DNA of 64,000 nucleotides from DASRHK01 sp963776465 (GTDB taxonomy: Bacteria > Pseudomonadota > Gammaproteobacteria > Nevskiales > Nevskiaceae): positions 3,038,001-3,102,000 of the forward strand of contig CAVZMV010000002.1 in the NCBI GenBank assembly GCA_963776465.1. The letters run 5' to 3'. Below, piece by piece: positions 34,367-42,424 of the stretch. Each line of letters starts with the position of its first letter. The first letter of the stretch is position 1. Under the pieces are notes generated by a model that worked only from the letters and a program-made list of their open reading frames with translations, made no database searches and was not told the DNA's origin. Made by a program: the position numbers and the translations under genes.

Positions 34367-34400
34367 AAAACCCCCGACGATTTCGGGGGTTTTCTTTTTA
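34367..34400 (+). terminator. Rho-independent terminator after GEVED copy 1
   Basis: AAAACCCCCGA and TCGGGGGTTTT form an 11-pair hairpin around a short loop, followed by CTTTTT. The flanking A run makes it potentially bidirectional. Confidence 0.93.
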
Positions 34401-34405
34401 CGGCC

Positions 34406-34411
34406 TATAAT
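34406..34411 (+). promoter_or_regulatory. -10 element for GEVED copy 2
   Basis: A consensus TATAAT follows the terminator by 5 bases and precedes the ATG at 34448 by 36 bases. The -35 region would fall inside the terminator stem, and no consensus hexamer is seen. Confidence 0.6.
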
Positions 34412-34447
34412 CCGCGGCTAACGTCGGGCATATACAGGGAGAGCGGG

Positions 34448-36736
34448 ATGAATTTCGACATTTACGCAGTCGCGCGCCGCGTGGGTTCCGTGCTGGCGCC
34501 GGTGCTCTGGGCTGCCTCGGCCCTTGCGGCCCCGGTCAATCCGGATCAAGTCATCAACTTCACCGGCGGCCCCCTCTGGCACCTCACCAACACGCTGGGA
34601 ACCTCCACCGGCGACCCATTCACCGGGACTTGCGGCCAGCAGCCTGGTTTTGGCATCACCGACGCGAGCACTAACGGCAACGGCGATGCCTTCGACGACG
34701 GCTACATGGTCTTCATCGACGGCAACGTCTTCGTCGCGCCGAACACGATCGACCGGACCGGCAACACCCTGACCGCCGGGGCGGTTTCGATGTCGGGCCT
34801 CGACGTGACCGTGCAGTACCACTTCTTCTCCGACCGTCAGCTCGCCCGCATCCTGGTCACCTTCCAGAACCCGACGGGCGGCGACATCGCCGTCAACGTG
34901 CAGGTGCCGGTCAATTTCGGATCCGACAACAACACCACGATCCTCGCGACGTCCAGCGGCGACCTCGTGCTCGACGGACTCGATCGCTGGGTGGTCACCA
35001 GCGACGGCGATCCGGTCAACGGCGACGCGGTGAACACGACGGTGTTCGCTGGCCCCAACGGAACGCTGCCCAGTGCGATCACCCAGACGGTCTTCTCCTG
35101 CTCGGGCTTCAACGGCGTGGGCGTCACCTTCAACGTCGGGGTTCCCGCGGGCGGGCAGCGCTCGCTGATGTTCTTCGCGGGCCTGGGCGACATCGAGGGC
35201 AACACCAACACCGCCACCGGTCCGGGCGGCGCCGTGCCGAACGCGTTCTCGCTGTTCAACGCTGCGGACATCATCACCCCCGCCCTCGGCCTCCTCGACG
35301 AGCTGTGCGTGGATCCGGACACCATCGTCAACTGGAGCGTCAACGGCGTCGGCGACTGCGACCAGGGCGTGAACACCACGAGCACCGGCCTGATCGCCGT
35401 CGATCCGTTCGACAACGGCCTGGTGGCGTTCGACACGTTCGGCAACATCCTGCGGGCCGGCCCGATGACCAACGCCGGCGGGCCCGTAAGCGGCGCCGTG
35501 CTCAGCGCGCAGGCGCTGGCGCGCGACCCGACCAGCAACCTGGCCTACGTCATGCTCAAGCTCGACGGCGTCAGCGGCCGCGTGCTCGGCACCGTCAACA
35601 CCGACACGCGCGAAGTCACGACCATCGCCAACACCGGCCAGAGCTTCGCGTCGATGACGTTCGGCACCGACGGCACGCTGTACGCCGTCACCGGCGACGG
35701 CGACCTCGTCTGCCCCGAGTGCCTCTACACGATCAACAAGACCACCGGCGTGCCCACGCTGCTGACGCCGCTGGGCAACGGCGACGACGGCGAAGTCATC
35801 GCCTTCAGCCCTGCCGACGGCCTGATCTACCACTGGTCCGGCAACGGCCTGGGCGACGTGATCATGGAGTCGATCGACCCGGTCACCCTGCAGGTGACGG
35901 ACATCCCGATGAGCGGCGACATCGGCGAGGAGGAGATTTTCGGCGCGGTGTTCGACCCCTCCAACAACACCTTCCTGATCACCGACATCGAGTCCGATCT
36001 GCTGACCGTGACCCGCGAAGGTTTCGGCGTCCAGATCACGACCATCCTCGTCAACGGCGAGGAGACGGACCTGCGCGGCCTCATCCTCGCGGCGCAGCCA
36101 GCGGATTACGGCGACGCGCCGGCACCGTACCCGACGACCCTGGCGCAGAACGGCGCCCGCCACCTGCCCTCGCTCGGCGGACCGGTGCTGGGCAACGTCG
36201 CTCCCGACACCGAGCCCGACGGCCTGCCTTCCGCCAACGCCCTGGGTGACGACTCCAACAACACCGACGACGAAGACGGCGTGGTCACGCTGCTCCATTC
36301 GGTCGCCGGCGCTTCCGTCGCGCGCGTCACGGTGTCCGGAGCGGCTGGTCTGCTGGACGGCTGGGTCGACTTCAACCAGGACGGCGACTGGGACGACGCC
36401 GGCGAGCAGATCTTCGATTCGGAATCCGTGCATGTCGGCATCAACGACCTGCCCTACATCGGCAACAACGTCACCGATCCGAGTGCGCCGGTCTACGCGC
36501 GCTATCGCATCAGCACAGCGGGTGGCCTGGCGCCGACCGGCGAGGCTTCCAATGGCGAAGTCGAGGACTACATCCTGCAGCCCATCGTTGACCCGAGCGA
36601 TCCCACGGGGACCGGCAATGGCAACGGCAACGGCAATCCGGGCGACCCGCCGGTGCTGCCCTCGCACGGCGGCGCGTTCCCGCTCGTCACGCTGGCCGGC
36701 CTTTTCATGACGCTGCTGTTCCGGCGCCGACGCTAG
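34448..36736 (+). CDS. secreted GEVED-domain protein with sorting-type C-terminal tail (copy 2)
   Basis: 762 residues with a signal peptide (residues 1-28, ending SALAA). It shares the N-terminal block with copy 1 (SDRQLARILVTFQNP, NFGSDN, SLMFFAGLGD) and the same GEVED domain near the end (DYGDAPAPYPTTLAQNGARH, DGWVDFNQDGDWDDAGEQIF). Between them is an extra region of about 250 residues with propeller-like sequence (ISTGLIAVDPFDNGLVAFD-type blades). The tail VLPSHGGAFPLVTLAGLFMT and RRRR matches copy 1. The extra domain distinguishes the two surface proteins and may be the ligand-binding part. A GGGAGAGCGGG ribosome site precedes the ATG. Confidence 0.88.
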   Translation: MNFDIYAVARRVGSVLAPVLWAASALAAPVNPDQVINFTGGPLWHLTNTLGTSTGDPFTGTCGQQPGFGITDASTNGNGDAFDDGYMVFIDGNVFVAPNTIDRTGNTLTAGAVSMSGLDVTVQYHFFSDRQLARILVTFQNPTGGDIAVNVQVPVNFGSDNNTTILATSSGDLVLDGLDRWVVTSDGDPVNGDAVNTTVFAGPNGTLPSAITQTVFSCSGFNGVGVTFNVGVPAGGQRSLMFFAGLGDIEGNTNTATGPGGAVPNAFSLFNAADIITPALGLLDELCVDPDTIVNWSVNGVGDCDQGVNTTSTGLIAVDPFDNGLVAFDTFGNILRAGPMTNAGGPVSGAVLSAQALARDPTSNLAYVMLKLDGVSGRVLGTVNTDTREVTTIANTGQSFASMTFGTDGTLYAVTGDGDLVCPECLYTINKTTGVPTLLTPLGNGDDGEVIAFSPADGLIYHWSGNGLGDVIMESIDPVTLQVTDIPMSGDIGEEEIFGAVFDPSNNTFLITDIESDLLTVTREGFGVQITTILVNGEETDLRGLILAAQPADYGDAPAPYPTTLAQNGARHLPSLGGPVLGNVAPDTEPDGLPSANALGDDSNNTDDEDGVVTLLHSVAGASVARVTVSGAAGLLDGWVDFNQDGDWDDAGEQIFDSESVHVGINDLPYIGNNVTDPSAPVYARYRISTAGGLAPTGEASNGEVEDYILQPIVDPSDPTGTGNGNGNGNPGDPPVLPSHGGAFPLVTLAGLFMTLLFRRRR

Positions 36737-36743
36737 GAGCGAT

Positions 36744-36796
36744 ATGTAAGAGGGGCTTTAGCCCCGAATGGTCGGGGCTGAAGCCCCTCCTACAAG
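36744..36796. repeat. inverted pair of REP-type repeats
   Basis: TGTAAGAGGGGCTTTAGCCCC and its inverted partner GGGGCTGAAGCCCCTCCTACA lie between the GEVED copy 2 stop and the following terminator. The GGGGCT...AGCCCC stems can pair over the whole length. Confidence 0.85.
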
Positions 36797-36802
36797 AAGC
36801 AC

Positions 36803-36835
36803 AAAAACCCCCGACGACCTCGGGGGTTTTTCTTT
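36803..36835 (+). terminator. Rho-independent terminator after GEVED copy 2
   Basis: AAAAACCCCCGA and TCGGGGGTTTTT with loop CGACC and a CTTT tail. Nearly identical to the terminator at 34367. Confidence 0.93.
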
Positions 36836-36842
36836 GCGCGCC

Positions 36843-36848
36843 TATAAT
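36843..36848 (+). promoter_or_regulatory. -10 element for the OmpA-fused gene
   Basis: TATAAT lies only 6 bases before the ATG at 36855, so transcripts starting here would have almost no leader. Same arrangement of terminator then CCTATAAT as at 34406. Confidence 0.65.
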
Positions 36849-36854
36849 TCCGTC

Positions 36855-37829
36855 ATGAACCTCCGCTTCGCTGTCCTTCTCCTCCTTCTGTCTGCCCCGC
36901 TGCACGCTGCCGACCCCAAGGGCAGCGCCGACCACCCGATGATCTCGCGCTACCAGGGCGCGGAGATCATCCGCTACGAGACCCGCGCCTTCGAGAGCGT
37001 CGAGCTGGTGAGCGCGCCGATCGTCGCCTACGACCATCGCCGCACCGCGGCCAACGACGATTCCTACACGCGGGTCGAAGGCCGATACACGCGCATCGCC
37101 TACGCCGCGCCGCAGGGTCGCACGTCGGTCGAGGTGTTCCGCAATTACGAGGAGGCGCTCAAGGCCGGCGGCTTCGAGATCGTCTTCTCCTGCGAGACGG
37201 CAGCGTGCGACACCAAGCACAGCGGCCGCGCCTTCAACCTGGCAGCCAGCCCCAGCGACCTGCACAGCAAGATGACGAGCCAGCACGACGAGCAGCGCTA
37301 CCTGCTCGCCAAGCTGCCGCGCGCGACGGGCGACGTCTACGCCTCGATCTACATCGTCGCGGCGACCAAGCTCGGCGGCTCCGAGAAGCATCGCGTCTTC
37401 ATCAACCAGATCGTGGTCGAGTCCAAGCCGATGGAAGGCGGCAAGGTCAAGGTCGACGCGGCGGCGATGTCCAAGGGGCTCGATGCCCAGGGCCACGTCG
37501 CGCTCTACGAGATCCTGTTCGACACCAACAAGGACGTCCTCAAGCCCGAGTCCGACGCGGCGCTGACGGAGATCGCCAGGCTGCTCAAGGACAAGGGCGA
37601 CCTCAAGGTGCTGATCGTCGGCCACACCGACAACGTCGGCGAGCTGGCCCCCAACCAGGTCCTGTCCGAGAAGCGCGCGCGAGCGGTTGCCGACGCGCTG
37701 GTGGGCAAGCACGGCATCGCCCGCGAGCGGCTCAGTGCGGTCGGCGTCGGCATGGCAGCGCCGGTGGACACCAACGCGACGGAATCGGGCCGCGCGCGCA
37801 ATCGGCGGGTGGAGCTGGTGAAGAGATGA
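36855..37829 (+). CDS. DUF4892-like protein with OmpA C-terminal domain
   Basis: 324 residues from the ATG at 36855, which starts a signal peptide (MNLRFAVLLLLLSAPLHA). The N-terminal domain (to about 200) starts DPKGSADHPMISRYQGAEII and is paralogous to the protein at 11667. The C-terminal domain is OmpA/MotB-like peptidoglycan binding: YEILFDTNKDVLKPES, LKVLIVGHTDNVGELAPNQV and LSAVGVGMAAPVDTN with the RNRRVELVKR end. It should sit in the outer membrane or periplasm and hold on to the cell wall. It has its own promoter and follows a terminator. Confidence 0.88.
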   Translation: MNLRFAVLLLLLSAPLHAADPKGSADHPMISRYQGAEIIRYETRAFESVELVSAPIVAYDHRRTAANDDSYTRVEGRYTRIAYAAPQGRTSVEVFRNYEEALKAGGFEIVFSCETAACDTKHSGRAFNLAASPSDLHSKMTSQHDEQRYLLAKLPRATGDVYASIYIVAATKLGGSEKHRVFINQIVVESKPMEGGKVKVDAAAMSKGLDAQGHVALYEILFDTNKDVLKPESDAALTEIARLLKDKGDLKVLIVGHTDNVGELAPNQVLSEKRARAVADALVGKHGIARERLSAVGVGMAAPVDTNATESGRARNRRVELVKR

Positions 37830-37838
37830 TTGCGACCG

Positions 37839-37865
37839 GTCGGGGCTAACAGCCCCTCCTACAAG
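37839..37865. repeat. REP-type repeat at the AraC 3' end
   Basis: CGGGGCTAACAGCCCCTCCTACAAG. On the minus strand its CTTGTAG encodes the last Leu and the stop codon of the AraC gene. Confidence 0.8.
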
Positions 37866-38863
37866 CGGTACGATCCTGGGCGGTTGTTCGTCCACTTCTT
37901 GAACGCGCGCCGGAAGGCGCTGACGTCCTCGAAGCCCAGCGCGCGCGAGATTTCGCCGACCGTCTGCGTGGTGTCGTGCAGGTGATGGATCGCAAGGTCG
38001 CGGCGCACGTCGTCCTTCATCAGCTGGAACGTCGTGCCTTCCGCCTCCAGCCGACGTCCCAGCGTCGACGGCGCGACGTTGAGCTCCGCGGCGATCTCCT
38101 CGAAGCCCGGCCAGTTCCCGCCATCGCTCTGGCGCAGGCGCCGGCGCACGCGGGCGGACCAGCCGTCGACGTTCTTGTACTTGAGGAACACCGACTGCGG
38201 CGCGTGGCGGAGGAACTCCTTCACGGTCGCGTCGGTTTGCGCGACTTTCGACTTCAGCACCGACGCGTCGAAGGAAAGCGCGGTGCGCGGCGCGTCGTAG
38301 GCGATATGGTGCGAGAACATGATCGCGTGCTCGGCGGCGTGCGGCGGACGCGCGAATGCGAACTCGGCGCGTGTGAGCGCGATGCGCCGTCCGGCCAGCC
38401 AGCACAACAGGCCATGGACCATGACCAGGAACGTCTCCTCGGCGAAGCGGCGCTTGTCGACGCCGCGCACTTTGGTCTGCAGGCGGATGAAGGCCTCATC
38501 GCTCTCCACCACCAGCTCGCCGCGGATGTCGCTGAGCATCGCGGCGAAGGCATGCAGCATCCGGTTGAGCGCCTGCTTCAAGTCGCGGCTGCTCAGCACC
38601 GAGTAGGTGATCACCGCGAAGCTGCCGACCTTCATGCCGTGCGAGTCGAGCCCGAAGAACTCGTCACCGCGCTCCTGGTTGGAGGCCAGCCACACCTTGG
38701 CGAAGGCGTCCGCCGTCACCCGCGAGGACGCTGACGCCAGAAGGTTTTTCGGGATCCCGGCGGCTTCGAGCAGGCGCGCCTGCGCGGGCGCTTTCAGGCC
38801 AGCGAGCGCCGCCTTCACGAAGTGAATGGAGACGGTGTCGCGCTCGGAGACGGGGGGTGGCAT
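37859..38863 (-). CDS. AraC-family regulator with arabinose-binding-like N-terminal domain
   Basis: 334 residues. The N-terminal domain at about 20-210 is of the OruR type. The C-terminal double helix-turn-helix contains IAAELNVAPSTLGRRLEAEG and ISRALGFEDVSAFRRAFKKW. It is about 120 bases upstream of icmF but divergent from it, so it is a candidate regulator of isobutyryl-CoA mutase. Beyond that position nothing shows the target or ligand. The stop is supplied by a REP-type repeat, YRL being the last residues. Confidence 0.9.
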   Translation of the reverse strand: MPPPVSERDTVSIHFVKAALAGLKAPAQARLLEAAGIPKNLLASASSRVTADAFAKVWLASNQERGDEFFGLDSHGMKVGSFAVITYSVLSSRDLKQALNRMLHAFAAMLSDIRGELVVESDEAFIRLQTKVRGVDKRRFAEETFLVMVHGLLCWLAGRRIALTRAEFAFARPPHAAEHAIMFSHHIAYDAPRTALSFDASVLKSKVAQTDATVKEFLRHAPQSVFLKYKNVDGWSARVRRRLRQSDGGNWPGFEEIAAELNVAPSTLGRRLEAEGTTFQLMKDDVRRDLAIHHLHDTTQTVGEISRALGFEDVSAFRRAFKKWTNNRPGSYRL

Positions 38864-38927
38864 AAAACGTCAGGCAGTTTGGCAAAAGCGGCACTGCCTG
38901 GCCAGCCGTCGCGAACCTAGAATGTTG

Positions 38928-38976
38928 CAGGAGGGGCTGTTAGCCCCGACCGGCGGCGCGCATGGCGCGCCCTACA
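38928..38976. repeat. two palindromic repeats upstream of icmF
   Basis: GGAGGGGCTGTTAGCCCC (38929-38946) belongs to the TGTAGGAGGGGC family. GGCGGCGCGCATGGCGCGCC (38953-38972), ending CCTAC, belongs to the 3811 family. Both lie in the AraC-icmF gap, close to where a promoter should be. Confidence 0.7.
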
Positions 38977-38986
38977 GAGAGCCCGA

Positions 38987-41900
38987 ATGTCCGCCCAAAT
39001 CCACAGCATCAAAGAAGCCCGCCCCGACCCCGCCCAGCAGACGCCGGTGCGGTTCGTCACGGCGGCCTCGCTGTTCGACGGCCACGACGCCTCGATCAAC
39101 ATCATCCGGCGGCTGCTCATGGCGCACGGCTGCGAGGTGATCCACCTCGGGCACAACCGCAGCGTCGAGGAGATCGTCACCGCTGCGCTGCAGGAGGACG
39201 CCCACGGCATCGCCATCAGCTCGTATCAGGGCGGGCACATGGAGTTCTTCAAGTACATGCTCGACATGCTCCGCGAGCGCGGCGGCGAGGACATCCGCGT
39301 GTTCGGCGGCGGTGGCGGCGTGATCGTGCCCGAGGAGATCGACGAGCTGCACAAGTACGGCGTCGCGCGCATCTATTCACCGCATGACGGCCAGAAGATG
39401 GGCCTCGACGGCATGATCGCCGACATGCTCAAGCGCGCGCGGCACGAGCTCGCCGGCGACTCGGCGGCGCTGATCGCGAAGATGAAGAGCGGCGATCGGC
39501 GGGCGCTAGCGCGGGTGATTTCGCTGATCGAGCAGAAGAAGCTCGACTATCAGAAGCTCTTGGTGGGTGGATCCCCTCTCCCGCTTGCGGGAGAGGGCCA
39601 GGGAGAGGGCGGTGGAAGCACCCCTCTCCCTACCCTCTCCCCCAAGGGGAGAGGGGAACACAAAAAAGTCCCTGTCCTCGGCGTCACCGGCACCGGCGGC
39701 GCCGGCAAATCGTCGGTGACCGACGAAGTCGTGCGCCGCTTCCGCATGGACCAGGACGACAAGCTCAACATCGCGGTGATCGCGGTCGATCCGTCGCGAC
39801 GCAAGTCGGGCGGTGCGTTGTTGGGCGATCGCATTCGGATGAACTCGCTCTACCCTCGTCATTCCCGCGAAGGCGGCAATCCAGTTTTCTTCCGGTCCCT
39901 CGCTACCCGTGAAGGCGGCGCCGAAGTCTCCGCCGCCCTCCCCGGCGCGGTCGCCGCGTGCAAGGCCGCCGGCTTCGACCTCGTGATCGTCGAGACCGCC
40001 GGCATCGGCCAGGGCGGCGCGGCCGTGGTCGAGCACGCCGACGTCTCTCTCTACGTGATGACGCCGGAGTTCGGCGCGGCCAGCCAGCTGGAGAAGATCG
40101 ACATGCTCGACTTCGCCGACGTGGTCGCCGTAAACAAGTTCGACCGCCGCGGCGCCGAAGACGCCGTCCGCGACGTGCGCAAGCAGGTCCAGCGCAACAA
40201 GACCGCGTTCAAGTCCAAGCCCGAGGACATGCCGGTGTTCGGCACCATCGCCGCCCGATTCAACGATGACGGCGTGACGGCGTTGTACATGGAAGTGAAA
40301 GATCAGTTGGTGAAGAAGGGTTTGAAGGCGGGGGACGGGAAACTCTCCAAGCCCACCACCAGAGTCTCAACCAAAGCCTCCGCCATCGTCCCCGGCGCGC
40401 GCGTGCGCTATCTCGCCGAGATCTCCGACACCATCCGCGGTTACAAGAAGCGCGCAGACCACCAGGCCAAGCTCGCGCGCGAGCGCCAGCACCTGCGCGA
40501 GGCGATCCGCATGGTCGAGCACGCCGGCCAGCCGATCGACACGCTCAAGGCCGAGATGCACAAGCGTCTGGATCACCTCTCCCCTGAATCTAAGCAATTG
40601 CTGCACGCGTGGCCCGAGACCAAGAGCCACTACGTCGGCGACGAGTACAAGTACAAGGTGCGCGACAAGGAATACACGGTGCAGCTCACCGTGACCTCGC
40701 TCTCCGGCACGCACATCCCCAAGGTCGCCCTGCCCCGCTACAGCGACGAAGGTGATCTCCTGAAGTGGCTGATGCTCGAGAACCTGCCCGGCTACTTCCC
40801 GTACACGGCTGGCGTGTTCCCGTTCAAGCGCGAGAACGAGGACCCGACGCGCATGTTCGCGGGCGAAGGCGGACCCAAGCGCACCAACTCACGCTTCCAC
40901 CTGCTCTCCAAGGGCATGCCGGCGGCGCGGCTGTCGACCGCGTTCGACTCGGTGACGCTCTACGGCGAAGACCCCGACGAGCGCCCAGATATCTACGGCA
41001 AGGTCGGCAACAGCGGCGTGTCGATCGCCACGCTCGACGACATGAAGGACCTCTACGCGGGCTTCGATCTGTGCGCGCCGAACACCTCGGTCAGCATGAC
41101 GATCAACGGACCGGCGCCGACGATCCTGGCGATGTTCCTCAACACCGCGATCGACTTCGAGACCGAGAAGTGGACCAAGGAGCACGGCGCGCCGAGCGAC
41201 AGCGCGCGCAAGGAGATCAAGGCCAGGGCGCTCGCCACCGTCCGCGGCACCGTGCAGGCCGACATCCTGAAAGAGGATCAGGGCCAGAACACCTGCATCT
41301 TCTCCACCGAGTTCGCGCTCAAGTGCATGGGCGACATCCAGGAGTACTTCATCCAGAACGACGTGCGGAATTTCTATTCCGTGTCGATCAGCGGGTACCA
41401 CATTGCCGAGGCCGGTGCGAATCCGATCTCGCAGCTCGCCTTCACGCTCGCCAACGGCTTCACCTTCGTCGAGGCGTACCTGGCGCGCGGCATGGCGATC
41501 GACGACTTCGCGCCGAACCTGTCGTTCTTCTTCTCCAACGGCATGGACCCGGAATACAGCGTGCTCGGCCGCGTGGCGCGCCGCGTCTGGGCGGTGGCGA
41601 TGCGCGAGAAATACGGCGCCAACGAGCGCAGCCAGAAGCTGAAATACCACATCCAGACCTCAGGGCGGTCGCTGCACGCGCAGGAGATCTCCTTCAACGA
41701 CATCCGCACCACGCTGCAGGCGCTGATCGCCGTCTACGACAACTGCAACTCGCTGCACACCAACGCCTACGACGAGGCCATCACCACGCCCACCGGCGAG
41801 AGCGTGCGCCGCGCGCTGGCGATCCAGCTCATCATCAACAAGGAATGGGGCCTGGCCAGGAACGAGAACCCCAACCAGGGCGCCTTCATCATCGACGAGC

Positions 41901-42361
41901 TGACCGAGCTGGTCGAAGAGGCCGTGCTCGCCGAGTTCGAGCGCATCTCCGAGCGTGGCGGCGTGCTCGGCGCCATGGAGACCGGCTACCAGCGCAGCAA
42001 GATCCAGGAAGAGTCGCTGTTCTACGAGCACCAGAAGCACAGCGGCGAGCTGCCGATCATCGGCGTGAACTCATTCCTCAATCCGGAAGAGAAAGCGCCC
42101 GAGAAAACCACGCTCGAGCTCGCGCGGTCGGACGACAACGAGAAGAAGGACCAGATCAACCGGCTGCGAGCGTTCCAGGCTCGTCATTCCCGCGAAGGCG
42201 GGAATCCAGTTTCCGAGAAGGCTCTCGCCCATCTGAAACAAACAGCCATCAGCGACGGCAACGTCTTCGAAGCGCTGATGGAAGCCGTGCGCGTGTGCTC
42301 CCTGGGCCAGATCACGCACGCACTCTTCGAAGTCGGCGGCCAATACCGCCGCAGCATGTAG
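38987..42361 (+). CDS. icmF: fused isobutyryl-CoA mutase with chaperone GTPase domain
   Basis: 1124 residues. Order: B12-binding domain (about 20-150, with LFDGHDASINIIRR), MeaB-like GTPase (about 228-420, Walker A GVTGTGGAGKSS and NKFD) and the mutase barrel (about 560-1110, NLPGYFPYTAGVFPFKREN, SGYHIAEAGANPISQLAF). The fused architecture and GVFPF in place of the methylmalonyl-CoA mutase tyrosine segment indicate IcmF, which interconverts isobutyryl- and n-butyryl-CoA using adenosylcobalamin and repairs itself with the GTPase. Three segments encoded by palindromic repeats interrupt it: residues about 194-224, 290-302 (RHSREGGNP) and 1065-1076 (RHSREGGNP). The frame survives all three. These inserts are unusual and lie at domain borders or loops. 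The stop TAG is part of another repeat. Confidence 0.93.
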   Translation: MSAQIHSIKEARPDPAQQTPVRFVTAASLFDGHDASINIIRRLLMAHGCEVIHLGHNRSVEEIVTAALQEDAHGIAISSYQGGHMEFFKYMLDMLRERGGEDIRVFGGGGGVIVPEEIDELHKYGVARIYSPHDGQKMGLDGMIADMLKRARHELAGDSAALIAKMKSGDRRALARVISLIEQKKLDYQKLLVGGSPLPLAGEGQGEGGGSTPLPTLSPKGRGEHKKVPVLGVTGTGGAGKSSVTDEVVRRFRMDQDDKLNIAVIAVDPSRRKSGGALLGDRIRMNSLYPRHSREGGNPVFFRSLATREGGAEVSAALPGAVAACKAAGFDLVIVETAGIGQGGAAVVEHADVSLYVMTPEFGAASQLEKIDMLDFADVVAVNKFDRRGAEDAVRDVRKQVQRNKTAFKSKPEDMPVFGTIAARFNDDGVTALYMEVKDQLVKKGLKAGDGKLSKPTTRVSTKASAIVPGARVRYLAEISDTIRGYKKRADHQAKLARERQHLREAIRMVEHAGQPIDTLKAEMHKRLDHLSPESKQLLHAWPETKSHYVGDEYKYKVRDKEYTVQLTVTSLSGTHIPKVALPRYSDEGDLLKWLMLENLPGYFPYTAGVFPFKRENEDPTRMFAGEGGPKRTNSRFHLLSKGMPAARLSTAFDSVTLYGEDPDERPDIYGKVGNSGVSIATLDDMKDLYAGFDLCAPNTSVSMTINGPAPTILAMFLNTAIDFETEKWTKEHGAPSDSARKEIKARALATVRGTVQADILKEDQGQNTCIFSTEFALKCMGDIQEYFIQNDVRNFYSVSISGYHIAEAGANPISQLAFTLANGFTFVEAYLARGMAIDDFAPNLSFFFSNGMDPEYSVLGRVARRVWAVAMREKYGANERSQKLKYHIQTSGRSLHAQEISFNDIRTTLQALIAVYDNCNSLHTNAYDEAITTPTGESVRRALAIQLIINKEWGLARNENPNQGAFIIDELTELVEEAVLAEFERISERGGVLGAMETGYQRSKIQEESLFYEHQKHSGELPIIGVNSFLNPEEKAPEKTTLELARSDDNEKKDQINRLRAFQARHSREGGNPVSEKALAHLKQTAISDGNVFEALMEAVRVCSLGQITHALFEVGGQYRRSM
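39571..39656. repeat. CCCTCTCCC-type palindromic repeats inside icmF
   Basis: Two adjacent hairpin units (CCCCTCTCCCGCTTGCGGGAG and ACCCTCTCCCCCAAGGGGAG) are translated as the linker PLPLAGEGQGEGGGSTPLPT and beyond, between the B12 and GTPase domains of IcmF. Same family as at 8663. Confidence 0.88.
39855..39889. repeat. dRS3-like repeat inside icmF, degenerate copy
   Basis: TCATTCCCGCGAAGGCGGCA with ATCCAG after it. It is the ATTCCC-N8-GGGAAT type repeat, here with GGCAAT replacing GGGAAT in the second half. It is translated RHSREGGNPVF inside the GTPase domain of IcmF. Confidence 0.8.
42180..42214. repeat. dRS3-like repeat inside icmF, intact copy
   Basis: CATTCCCGCGAAGGCGGGAA is a good 20-base palindrome followed by TCCAG. 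It is translated RHSREGGNPVS near the C-terminus of IcmF. Similar repeats in Neisseria (dRS3) serve as filamentous-phage integration sites; whether these do is unknown. Confidence 0.85.
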
Positions 42362-42416
42362 GAGGGGCTTCAGCCCCGACGCTTTTCCTTTGTAGGAGGG
42401 GCCGTTGGCCCCGACC
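42357..42416. repeat. tandem pair of REP-type repeats after icmF
   Basis: TGTAGGAGGGGCTTCAGCCC and TGTAGGAGGGGCCGTTGGCC occur in the same orientation 34 bases apart. The first supplies the TAG stop of icmF. Elsewhere in the window the units occur as inverted pairs, so this direct arrangement is the exception. Confidence 0.87.
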
Positions 42417-42424
42417 GCACGCCA

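Noticed and set aside
34418..36667. Long open frame of 749 codons on the minus strand opposite GEVED copy 2
   Set aside because: Composition is repetitive Arg/Val/Gly/Asp-rich, with no signal peptide, motif or family resemblance. It mirrors the real gene on the plus strand, a usual artefact in G+C-rich DNA. Similar shadows lie at 23921-26695 and 14512-16875.
42180..42214. CRISPR-like repeat units (TCATTCCCGCGAAGGCGGGA)
   Set aside because: The copies are far apart and lack regular spacers, and both are inside icmF. They match the dispersed dRS3-type repeat, not a CRISPR array, and no cas genes are present.
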